A stretch of 28,078 nucleotides of DNA from a virus. Position numbers and translations under genes: made by a program. Below the pieces are notes generated by a model. That model saw nothing but the letters and a program-made list of their open reading frames with translations, searched no databases and was not told the origin of the DNA. Within the stretch, counting starts at the first letter, position 1. Each line of letters starts with the position of its first letter. This document shows, in pieces, positions 7,236 to 15,900 of this stretch. The stretch spans positions 1 to 28,078 of the IMG/VR virus record IMGVR_UViG_3300000116_000153; one strand, given 5' to 3'.

Positions 7236-9917
7236 TTATTTTATTACGGTAAATTTACTTGAACGGATTTTCTTTTCTGTCTGTAAAACAAATATATAAA
7301 CACCTGGTTCTAAACTTTTCCAACCTTGCTTAACCGACACTTCAGGTAAGAAATCTGCTGGTTGATTTGTAAATGCAAATGTATGTAAACCCTCGACAAC
7401 AATCTCGTCAAATATAGTCCCCATATACTGACCAACAGAATTTAATATATATACTTTTGCATTTTCTGTTTGGTCAAGATAAAACTGAAATGTCGTAAAA
7501 TCTCTAAATGGGTTAGGGTAGTTGTAAGTTATTTCATCATTGGTCGGTTCACCACCACCAAATGCCCAATACTTGTTCCACACCAAGACTTGACCATCCA
7601 TTCTTCTCATCAGTAAATCATCACCACTTTGATTACCAGCTGCATTTTTACCGACAAATCTTATCGGTGCCTCTGTCCATTCGGTAGGTGGAAATTCAGC
7701 TTCAAACAATAAAGATAATCCAACCATATCATTTTCAATCCAATATGTATCTGATGCGTTACCAGGTGAATAATCTAATGCTCCAAATGATACTCGTCTC
7801 CACCCTTTACTTGGTTCATGAACACGAGTGTAACTCATCCAAGGTCCAGGTAAAGTTCCTGTTTTCATATCTAAAAATTTTAATTCTTGTTCATTAAACT
7901 CAACTTGAAATTCAAATCCAGCTACTTTATTTCCTTCTTTTGGACTAATCATCAACGGAACTTCTATCTGATTACCTGATTGAACTCTGACGGTAGAATC
8001 AGATGGAAAAGATAATTCTACATCAAAATGATTCGTAGCAGTTTTTGCTGCCCAAGTATTAGGTGGGTCCCCCTCACCCCATCTATAAAAAGTTGAACCA
8101 TTTACATTAATATATCCATCTTGACTTTCAGGTGTAGGGACATCAAAATCAGTTCCAACTGAAAAATCAGTTTCTTTAACTTTAGTTCCTGAGACATTTA
8201 TATCACCTGTGAAGAAATATGATAAACTATCAAGTGTAGTATCAGGATTAACTTCACTCATCCACTCTGAACTAGCCTCACCAATAGAAATACCAATCGT
8301 GTCTAATCCTGTTTGGATATCATTCATTAAAGGATTTATAACTTCTACAAAACCAAAGTTTAATCCTGCATTTTCTTCATCTAAATCATCATCACGAAAC
8401 ACCGTGAATTCATATTTTTGATTTCCCCAATCTTCATACCAAACATATGGAAAGGGTTGATTGTTTTCTCTTAGTGTATCAATGGTTGACCAATTCTCAT
8501 ATGAATTACCATTTAGGTGAGTGTAGTTATCAAATATACCAGATACATATGCCCACAAAAAGTAGGTGTCATTTAATTGAAATAAATCATCACCATCAAC
8601 ATCACCAATAAGGTATCCAACAGGATTCAATGTATCTACACCAAGAACCGAATAAAACTTATTCGATTGAAAGTTAAATGATGCTATGGCGTCATTGATA
8701 TTAGTAATTCCATATCTGTCTAATTCTAATTGATTATGATTTCCAATATCATCAGCATCATCAGGTGGATAAAAAGATAAACGATAGTAATTGTTTCTCG
8801 GTAATTGAATATTAAAATATCCCCTATCGTCAACATAAGTAGAATCATAGTAACTTATACCAAGAAATCCTTCACCGGGAACAGGTTGAAGTGCACTCGT
8901 TCCTTGTTCGTTATACCAAACGGTAGATATATGGTCACCAACAACATCATCACTTAAATCTTCATCTGAATTACCACTAACATTATCTACGGTTTCTAAA
9001 TTATACCAATTTTCGTTGTTATCAGGATTAGTTTGGTCTAATTCAAACTTTATTTTCCAATATGGATATGTGTTATCATTGTTTATTCCGTTTCTACCAA
9101 TATATCTAAAGTATCCTTCTATATCCATTAACTTTGGGTGTAATGTGATATCTCCACGGGCACCACCATCGTAGGTCTCCTCCGTTCCATAGTTTCCATC
9201 TATGTAAACCTTAAAATCTAAAAGGTAACCATCAGAAACATAAGTATAATATCCAGCAACTCCATTATAAAAAGTAGGAATTCTAAAGGATTGTGGTTGA
9301 AAATTATCTACCACATCATTTATTTTTAAATGTATTTTTAGTAGTTCGGTTTGAACATTATTACCATTACCAAATGTAAAGCTGTTGCCATTATGAGAAA
9401 CCATCGTAATCCTTAACCAATCATAACGAGTGTTACCTTCTGATATTTCTTGATTGGCAGTTTGTAATGAATCCACATATCCAACATTCTCATACCAAAC
9501 TACTTCGTATGAATAATCAGCGTTTGCCGTTGAATCACCCTCAGTAAATCCACTTAAATATGAACCTTTCTGTATACGAGTTGAATCATGTCCCCAAGTA
9601 ATTAAATCATTATCAAATACTAAATCAATTCTGAATGTAGTTATGTCTGCATCCTTATCATCAAGTGTAACCGCAAGAGTCATTACTGAGTCTCTCCACG
9701 CATCAAAGTTATTATTGTAAAGGGCAACACCAGATGCTCCGTTAGCAGTGCTCATGCCCGTAGTATCATCGGCTAAATATCCTCTCAAGTTAAAGGTAGT
9801 CGCCTCTCTCCACCAAGTTTTTGGTGTATTATACTCTCTCGATTGCATAATTCTTATAATAGGTTGTTGAGCGTAACTCAAACCGACCATCATAAGTGCA
9901 ATGAAAAACCTATACAT
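7236..9917 (-). CDS. Large secreted protein with T9SS type A sorting domain and cohesin/dockerin-like modules
   Basis: The protein has 893 aa and starts at ATG 9917 after GAGGAGAACTT. Residues 1-16 are a signal peptide (...Leu-Ser-Tyr-Ala, then Gln17). Two cohesin-like beta sandwiches can be seen, at about 80-200 and 640-780 (VRVQSGNQIEVPLMIS...GFEFQVEF). Asp-rich dockerin-like loops lie at 438-460 (GDVDGDDLFQLND) and about 571-590 (GDINVSGTKV). The C-terminus (about 798-893) is a typical T9SS type A sorting domain: Tyr-Pro-Asn-Pro-Phe at 800-804, Val-Gly-Gln in the middle, Pro-Gly-Val-Tyr near 871, and a basic strand ending Phe-Thr-Val-Ile-Lys. It should be exported by the host's T9SS to the cell surface or outside. 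It lies directly downstream of virion genes and could be a host-surface modifier or adhesin. Confidence 0.8.
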   Translation of the reverse strand: MYRFFIALMMVGLSYAQQPIIRIMQSREYNTPKTWWREATTFNLRGYLADDTTGMSTANGASGVALYNNNFDAWRDSVMTLAVTLDDKDADITTFRIDLVFDNDLITWGHDSTRIQKGSYLSGFTEGDSTANADYSYEVVWYENVGYVDSLQTANQEISEGNTRYDWLRITMVSHNGNSFTFGNGNNVQTELLKIHLKINDVVDNFQPQSFRIPTFYNGVAGYYTYVSDGYLLDFKVYIDGNYGTEETYDGGARGDITLHPKLMDIEGYFRYIGRNGINNDNTYPYWKIKFELDQTNPDNNENWYNLETVDNVSGNSDEDLSDDVVGDHISTVWYNEQGTSALQPVPGEGFLGISYYDSTYVDDRGYFNIQLPRNNYYRLSFYPPDDADDIGNHNQLELDRYGITNINDAIASFNFQSNKFYSVLGVDTLNPVGYLIGDVDGDDLFQLNDTYFLWAYVSGIFDNYTHLNGNSYENWSTIDTLRENNQPFPYVWYEDWGNQKYEFTVFRDDDLDEENAGLNFGFVEVINPLMNDIQTGLDTIGISIGEASSEWMSEVNPDTTLDSLSYFFTGDINVSGTKVKETDFSVGTDFDVPTPESQDGYINVNGSTFYRWGEGDPPNTWAAKTATNHFDVELSFPSDSTVRVQSGNQIEVPLMISPKEGNKVAGFEFQVEFNEQELKFLDMKTGTLPGPWMSYTRVHEPSKGWRRVSFGALDYSPGNASDTYWIENDMVGLSLLFEAEFPPTEWTEAPIRFVGKNAAGNQSGDDLLMRRMDGQVLVWNKYWAFGGGEPTNDEITYNYPNPFRDFTTFQFYLDQTENAKVYILNSVGQYMGTIFDEIVVEGLHTFAFTNQPADFLPEVSVKQGWKSLEPGVYIFVLQTEKKIRSSKFTVIK

Positions 9918-10019
9918 AAGTTCTCCTCAGTTAATCTTATTGTAAACCTTTTAGATTAAAAAGATTGTAGACTTTATTGTTATATAATAAATATAATATA
10001 TATTGGGTAAAAGATGTGT
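9918..10019 (-). promoter_or_regulatory. AT-rich intergenic region, candidate promoter for the exported-protein block
   Basis: This 102-base gap separates the last virion gene from the T9SS cargo gene. It is very AT-rich. On the minus strand it contains ATATTTAT (9987-9994), about 70 bases before the ATG and followed by TATATAAC. The same octamer occurs in the gaps before 12882 and 26475. It ends in the GAGGAGA ribosome binding site of the cargo gene. No clear hairpin terminator was seen, so read-through from the structural operon is also possible. Confidence 0.35.
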
Positions 10020-11099
10020 TTATACATCAAATCTAACTACAAAACTCATAGCTAATTCTGGATCATTTTTTATTGGTTTGGATGTTCTACCTACAACCAA
10101 TAGTTCACCTGCATCATTATAAAGTCCTATGGTTGTTATGTATGGGGAAAACTCTGAATGAGACACAAATGGTTCATAAAATTGTGTTGCATTGTAAAAT
10201 GATGCAAATGAACCAGTTGAATTTTTACCACCACTTGGATTATCACCAGGTGGAAATAAATGAAAAGGCGTTGCACCTTCTCTTATTGTTGTGCTACCAC
10301 TTCGTTCAAAGGTTGCACTAACATTCATTGTTGAGTTGTGTTGACCGGCACGAGAAGTAACTATATACTCGTGTTGGTAAATTGTATGTGTTGAACGATA
10401 ATCTAAAGAGAATCCATCAGTTCCAGTTCCTAAAAATGCTCCAAGATATTTTGAGCCAGTGCTCGTCATAACTATCGTGCCAGTATTGTAGAATACATTA
10501 CCTATTACTGCACTTGAACTATTTGCTGGGGTTGCCTGAAATGATCCTGATTTATACGCCGCATAGCTTGATGAAAATGCATAATCATAAAGATTACCAT
10601 CACCATCATCTCGTATATCAAGACTAATAGATCCAGCATCATCTATAACCTTAACTGAATTTGGTTTTATTCCCTCACCGAAAAACTGTTGAGGAACGCT
10701 AATTAATGATGCGTCTCCGTGTAATTCTCTGAAATTTATATTTGGATTGGAAGGGCCATAGGATAAAAACGGCTCAACCTTATTACTTGAATGTTTCATT
10801 TTAGGTCTATTACTAAACCTTTCATAGTAGATATTATTTAATGTATAATATACAGGCTTATCATAAAATGTGCCTGTACTATACCAAGTAGATTTTGGTT
10901 TATCTAAACTTTTTGAATCTTCATTGAATTGACCTAAACTACGTGATGCTGCCGAACCTGTCATGAAGTTAAACAAACTTCCACTTTGAGCGTTTAGTGC
11001 GTAAATCCCACTTCCGCTATCAGTATTCGTAAAGGTGAATCGTTTGAATGTTTTAAACGGCTCAACAGAAACATCTTGTGGGTGGACATCTCTTAACAT
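10020..11099 (-). CDS. Virion structural protein, probable tail fibre/baseplate-associated; paralogue of 11118-12200
   Basis: The protein has 359 aa and starts at ATG 11099; the upstream AGGGGGATAGGGT is an atypical ribosome binding site. It has no signal peptide or membrane segment and is rich in Ser, Thr, Gly and aromatic residues, as is usual in phage fibre or decoration proteins. A central part (about 145-230) is beta-rich. The last ~40 residues (ITTIGLYNDAGELLVVGR...) closely match the C-terminus of the neighbouring 360-aa protein, including spacing and the final Phe-Asp. The two are probably divergent duplicates. It is the last virion gene before the exported block. The exact position in the particle cannot be told. 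Confidence 0.6.
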   Translation of the reverse strand: MLRDVHPQDVSVEPFKTFKRFTFTNTDSGSGIYALNAQSGSLFNFMTGSAASRSLGQFNEDSKSLDKPKSTWYSTGTFYDKPVYYTLNNIYYERFSNRPKMKHSSNKVEPFLSYGPSNPNINFRELHGDASLISVPQQFFGEGIKPNSVKVIDDAGSISLDIRDDGDGNLYDYAFSSSYAAYKSGSFQATPANSSSAVIGNVFYNTGTIVMTSTGSKYLGAFLGTGTDGFSLDYRSTHTIYQHEYIVTSRAGQHNSTMNVSATFERSGSTTIREGATPFHLFPPGDNPSGGKNSTGSFASFYNATQFYEPFVSHSEFSPYITTIGLYNDAGELLVVGRTSKPIKNDPELAMSFVVRFDV

Positions 11100-11117
11100 A
11101 CCCTATCCCCCTATTAT

Positions 11118-12200
11118 TTAGAAATCAAGTTTTACTTTGATTAATGCTTCCCTTGAAAATGATTTGAGAACAGGTTGACTTAACTTTGCTACTGCTAGAA
11201 GTTCATTACTATTGTTAAACATACCAACGGTTGTGATAAAGGTCTTTGGATCTTTAAAGAAAGTAGGTTGAACAAAATCTCCAGTTGATGCAGTAAAGAA
11301 AGTAGGATTGTTACTAAAGTTAAATTCTTTATTTCCTGCTCTACAGAAAAAATGTGTTGAAGAAAGTTTTTCTTCTCGTCTTGCTTGAAAGTAAGCACCA
11401 TTCACAATTTCATCAAAGAATTTTTCAGCATTAGTATTATGAACATTTGAACCCGTTTCAACTGTAAACATATCTGCTAGTTCAGCTGGATTTAATTTTT
11501 TCTCTATCACACTAGCGTTAAAGATAAACAAACCTAAATCAGGATAGAATAAACCAATACCACCGAGTGCTTCTGAAGCTGCTGCTGTATTTATATCAGC
11601 TGTTCCAGTTGATATCGAACCCGAAACAATATTAAATACTCTTCCACCTATTCCACTTTCAGGATTTGTAGTAGAATCACTATCATCAATCAGTTTTAAC
11701 TGACGATTAGTAGCTGAATGTTTTGCTCCTGCTTGTGCGGCTACAGATGCAGATAAGTGTAGTTCCCAATTACCTGGATCTATCTTTTCTCTCATCCTTG
11801 CTCTCTTTATAGAGACAGCGTAAAAGTGTTTTGAGGTTACCGAACCAGCGTATGTGAATCTATCTGTATTCGGTGGTAATACTAAATTAGTAATCTGTGC
11901 GTGAATTGCTGCAGAAGCTCTGTTTCCTGTCGCCGCTCCAACCGTTCCTTTTGAACCACTTCCATGTATATGTCCATAAGCTACACTAAACTGAACTTCA
12001 GCTTCTGTGTCGGTAGCTGGACTTGTTTTATATACATCATAGTAATAGTTACCCGTTGATGAACTTTGTGCGGATTGACTAAAGAATGTTGTCAAAGTTC
12101 CACTTCCACCACTCCAAACACCACTTGAAATAGTAGCCTTGATGTTCTTTACAACATCATTCTCTTGGTCAAATAATTTATATACTCCTGATAATGCCAT
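11118..12200 (-). CDS. Virion structural protein, paralogue of 10020-11099
   Basis: The protein has 360 aa and starts at ATG 12200 after AGGAGTTAAAA. It is Ser/Thr/Gly/Ala-rich with no export signal. A central segment (about 128-235) contains an Arg-rich strand region (SIKRARMREKIDPGNWELHL parallels a region of the neighbour) and a 'GLFYPDLGLFIFNAS' stretch. The C-terminal motif (ITTVGMFNNSNELLAVAK) matches the neighbour's end, near 60% similar by eye. Together they look like a duplicated tail-fibre or collar component, expressed with the 221-aa protein upstream. Similar long beta-rich proteins are common in marine T4-like phages. Confidence 0.6.
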   Translation of the reverse strand: MALSGVYKLFDQENDVVKNIKATISSGVWSGGSGTLTTFFSQSAQSSSTGNYYYDVYKTSPATDTEAEVQFSVAYGHIHGSGSKGTVGAATGNRASAAIHAQITNLVLPPNTDRFTYAGSVTSKHFYAVSIKRARMREKIDPGNWELHLSASVAAQAGAKHSATNRQLKLIDDSDSTTNPESGIGGRVFNIVSGSISTGTADINTAAASEALGGIGLFYPDLGLFIFNASVIEKKLNPAELADMFTVETGSNVHNTNAEKFFDEIVNGAYFQARREEKLSSTHFFCRAGNKEFNFSNNPTFFTASTGDFVQPTFFKDPKTFITTVGMFNNSNELLAVAKLSQPVLKSFSREALIKVKLDF

Positions 12201-12216
12201 TTTTAACTCCTATAGA

Positions 12217-12882
12217 TTAAGATGAACCAGCTCCTGGACTACCAAGAACGGTCTTGTTTACCGTAACCGTAATAGTTGTCGTTGCTCCAGTTTGATTACC
12301 AACAACCGTAAGTTGAGTGGTCTTTTGATTCGGTGTCGTAAAAGTCTGTGGTAACACTCTTGCTGTTAAACCAACTACATTTTGACTATTAGTTATATCA
12401 TCACCACTCAAGTTCACAGGAACTAATGGTGAAGTTTGTCCAGGTGCTGCTTGACCGACTTGTAATCTCGCTACATTTGTATCGTGAACGATAAATGTAT
12501 ATCCGAGTTCAGCGTCTGTCGAATTTAATGTTCCTGGACTAATTAAATCACCATTACCACCACCTTGTGTAAAGGTAAGTGATGGAACTGAAATGTCCAA
12601 AATAGGTAATCGTGATGTTTCCTTTGGTAATGAAACTAGCTTATACTTTAAAGCTTGTGTTTCATCAGGTACAGGTTCTAATAGAGGCATATTCTCAATG
12701 ACTGCCCCATAAAAATTTGTTCCATTAGGATGGGAAGTATCCCATAAACGATAATCGACTTCATCGTCTGCTAATGCGAACTTTGTTATTTGAAATTCAT
12801 TATTACCACGTGCCAGTAACTCTCTACCTCTTTTGGTTAGAATAGCATCAACTGTGATTGTGGTATTGTTAAGAAATCCCAT
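12217..12882 (-). CDS. Virion structural protein with C-terminal Ig-like region
   Basis: The protein has 221 aa and starts at ATG 12882 after AAGGAGAATAAATT. The N-terminus (GFLNNTTITVDAILTKRGRE) and the following FALADDEVDYRLWD segment look like the conserved start of a structural protein seen in marine T4-like phages. The C-terminal ~100 residues are Thr/Val/Gly-rich, with beta strands resembling a bacterial Ig-like (Big) module (TTQLTVVGNQTGATTTITVT). The last residues are Gly/Ser only. It is the first gene after a 93-base promoter-like gap and probably leads a transcript with the two paralogous proteins downstream. Confidence 0.6.
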   Translation of the reverse strand: MGFLNNTTITVDAILTKRGRELLARGNNEFQITKFALADDEVDYRLWDTSHPNGTNFYGAVIENMPLLEPVPDETQALKYKLVSLPKETSRLPILDISVPSLTFTQGGGNGDLISPGTLNSTDAELGYTFIVHDTNVARLQVGQAAPGQTSPLVPVNLSGDDITNSQNVVGLTARVLPQTFTTPNQKTTQLTVVGNQTGATTTITVTVNKTVLGSPGAGSS

Positions 12883-12975
12883 AATTTATTCTCCTTACAA
12901 TATGTGTAGATTTTTGGGTATAATAGATTAAAACTTTCTCATCTATAAATATACCTAAATAAAATTTTCCACGAT
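12883..12975 (-). promoter_or_regulatory. AT-rich intergenic region, candidate promoter for 12882-10020 genes
   Basis: This 93-base gap lies between the end of the 1338-aa protein and the next gene. On the minus strand it carries ATATTTAT at 12945-12952, 63 bases before the ATG, the octamer also found in two other large minus-strand gaps. TATTATAC follows about 20 bases closer to the start. No strong terminator hairpin was seen. The regulatory role is inferred only from the shared motif and the position. Confidence 0.35.
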
Positions 12976-15900
12976 TTATAATACTTTCAATTTAGAATCA
13001 CCACCATCTTTTGTAATAAGTGTAGTTGGATTAGTCAAAGTTACGGTGACTGGTTCTAATTTGTCTAAAGTTGTTCTCTTAGTTTGTTTTGAACCAAGAA
13101 ATGATAATCTAAATAACTGATTATCTAACATAATATTCTGTTTATCACTTCTCACCAATGATGATGAAAAGAAATTATCCTCAGAGGCACTTGCCTGTGT
13201 GGTATAGAAAAATCTTCTTTCAAAATTATGTTCAGATAGTCTTGAACCTGTTATATTTGGTTGTAATACCTCACTAAATATTTTTTCAGGTCCACCAATA
13301 GTAAATAGTGTCTCACCATACTTTTCTTCTCCACCACCCCATCCAGGAATAGATGATGAAACAATATATAATGATGGTGTTCTAAATATATCTGCATCAA
13401 TAGAACCCGTGTATACTAAATATGAACCACTAAGAACTACGGTTGATTGGTTGTGAACTCCATATTTATCTACTTGTCTCGAAACATTCAGAGAACCAGT
13501 ATATGTTAAATATGAACCACTAACTTTCATTGGAACGGTTAAATCTATTGACGAAGTATAAAATGGTTGTGAACCACTAATAGTTCTATACAGATTTGCA
13601 TCAACCGCACCTTCGAAATCTTGGTCAATTAAATTAGGTGGTGCACCTATGACTTCCTTTCGTCTTTCTAAAATATTAGGTTCTATTAAAATTCCAAGAT
13701 TAGCATTTGCTCTTGCTGGAATCATCCTTTTTAGTTGTTCAAATATAGATTGGTCATAAAATCTTATCAACCTAATATAATCCCAAAAGTTATTTGGAGA
13801 AGTGTATTTTTGCCAGTAAGTGGTTGATATATCCTCAAGTTGTCTATATCTTCTTTTATACTTATCACGAGGATCACCAACATATTGGTCGAAATCTAAA
13901 TTTGCTACAGAACGAATTATATCTTCATTGATAACATCAGTTGGTGAGAAAAATATACCTAATCTATTACTATCTAATGGTGCTAAATCATATGCACTTA
14001 ATTCAGCTCGTTGGTCAACTGCTAAACCACCGAATACAAGTTTATTATTTTCCACACGAACTTTATTTTCTACTCGTCTGTTAGGTCCTATTCCAGGAAC
14101 TCGTGCCTTTTCCTCATCGACTATTGACCTAAAGTGTGGTTTGTTACCACTTGTGTATCCTTGTGCACTTCCAGTTTGAAAATATGATTGGTCAGCACTT
14201 GTATCACGAATGTCACCATCACTACTTAAATCTTTATCATCATTAAATGAATATCTTAAAACTAAATCTTCCCAAGATGCAGAAGCATGATTACCATCAT
14301 ATGATTTTGGTGCTGCTATTCTATTTTGAAATGAACCACTATTAAGTGCACTATTCCAATACCTAAATTCCATAAGAGAACCACTAAATTGAGTTCCAAA
14401 TGTATTTGTTCCATTACCACCAATGTATAGTGTTTCGTTACCAACAAATGCTCCGTTAAAAGAAGATGTTGCATTTGAACCACTAACCCAATTTTGTCTT
14501 AGTATTCTTTTTACTCCTGAATCATATCTACCAACATGAAGTGAGTATACAATGTTTTGTGAGGTAGTGTCAGCTGTTAATTGTCCTATGGAACTACCAC
14601 TATAATGTCGTCCACTATCTTCGACACTTGCACTTAATCGTGTTAACATTACAGAATAAAATTCTCCATCATATATTGGTAGTTCTTCTGATGTTAATGT
14701 AAATAGTCCAGGATCATCAGGACCACTTCCTGATAATACAAATTCAACAAATCCGTAATTATCGGTGGAACTATTATCTTTTAATCTTACTGCCCAATCA
14801 TCACCTGCCTGAACAATTGTTTGTGTTGAACCACTTGCCGTAGCAGACCTAAATCTAAATTCAACCGTATCGGGCTTCCTTCCACTCTTACTATCGTTTA
14901 CCCAAGTGCTCAAAACATGAGTGTTCCCCTTAAACTCTAACGCCTTTGTAAAGTTACGAGTAATTGAAACTGCAGGTTTTGCATCTTGTTCAGGTTGAGG
15001 TCCTCCATACTCCCTAACCCTAAGAATACTTGATGGTATTCCATAACAATTTATCAACCCCTTAAATGACCTTAATGTTCCTTTGGTTTTTAAGAAAAAT
15101 GGCATGTTTGCCAATATTCTTTTCCATATTTCTCTTGATATATCTCGTTCAGGACTTGCAGAAAATGTAGATGAAGTTGAATCAGAGCCAGTTACTTGGG
15201 CTCCTGTTACATATCTTGGTAAACTTATTAAATCCTTACCATCATTTAAATAAAATCCTAATGAACGACCAACATGGTAAATTAAATCTTTTGATAATCC
15301 TTCGTTTAAACCATTTCGTCTATCGTGAATTGCTGGTATCTGATTTATGTATGACCAAATTCCATCAAAATGTTCTCCTGTCATATTAATAAATGTTAGG
15401 AACGCATCATTCTGTGATTCGTCCCTAATATGAGCAGGTATATTTGTTAATAATCTATCACGATTTTCCCTATCATAGTTTGATGCACTTACAATTTGTC
15501 TATCATACCAACTTGTTGCTATGGATTCACTTACACTATATAAAACATAAGGATTAAGATTAGTTCCAGTTCCACTTTTCTTAGGCCATGCGTTATCATG
15601 AAATATTCCAAGTGAACTTGATATGTAAGATGAACTTTCAAAATACATATATTTTTCAAATGGAGTAAATTCATTCTTAATTTTTCTCGCTTTCATATCG
15701 AGAGATGCCGTATAATTTGCTGTATGTGAGCCCGATATACCTAATAGTGAAAGACTTTGACTTTCAAACAACTCTATCTGTTGTAGTTTATATTTAAAGT
15801 TTCCTAATCTATCTTCTACTGAACTAAATTTTGAAAAGAATTTAAATTGTCTAAAGTCTAATCCGTTTAACTCTATACTTTCACCGAAACTACCACTAAT

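Noticed and set aside
12944-12951. Exact TATAAATA on the plus strand, the T4 late promoter sequence
   Set aside because: No plus-strand gene follows it; the flanking genes are on the minus strand.
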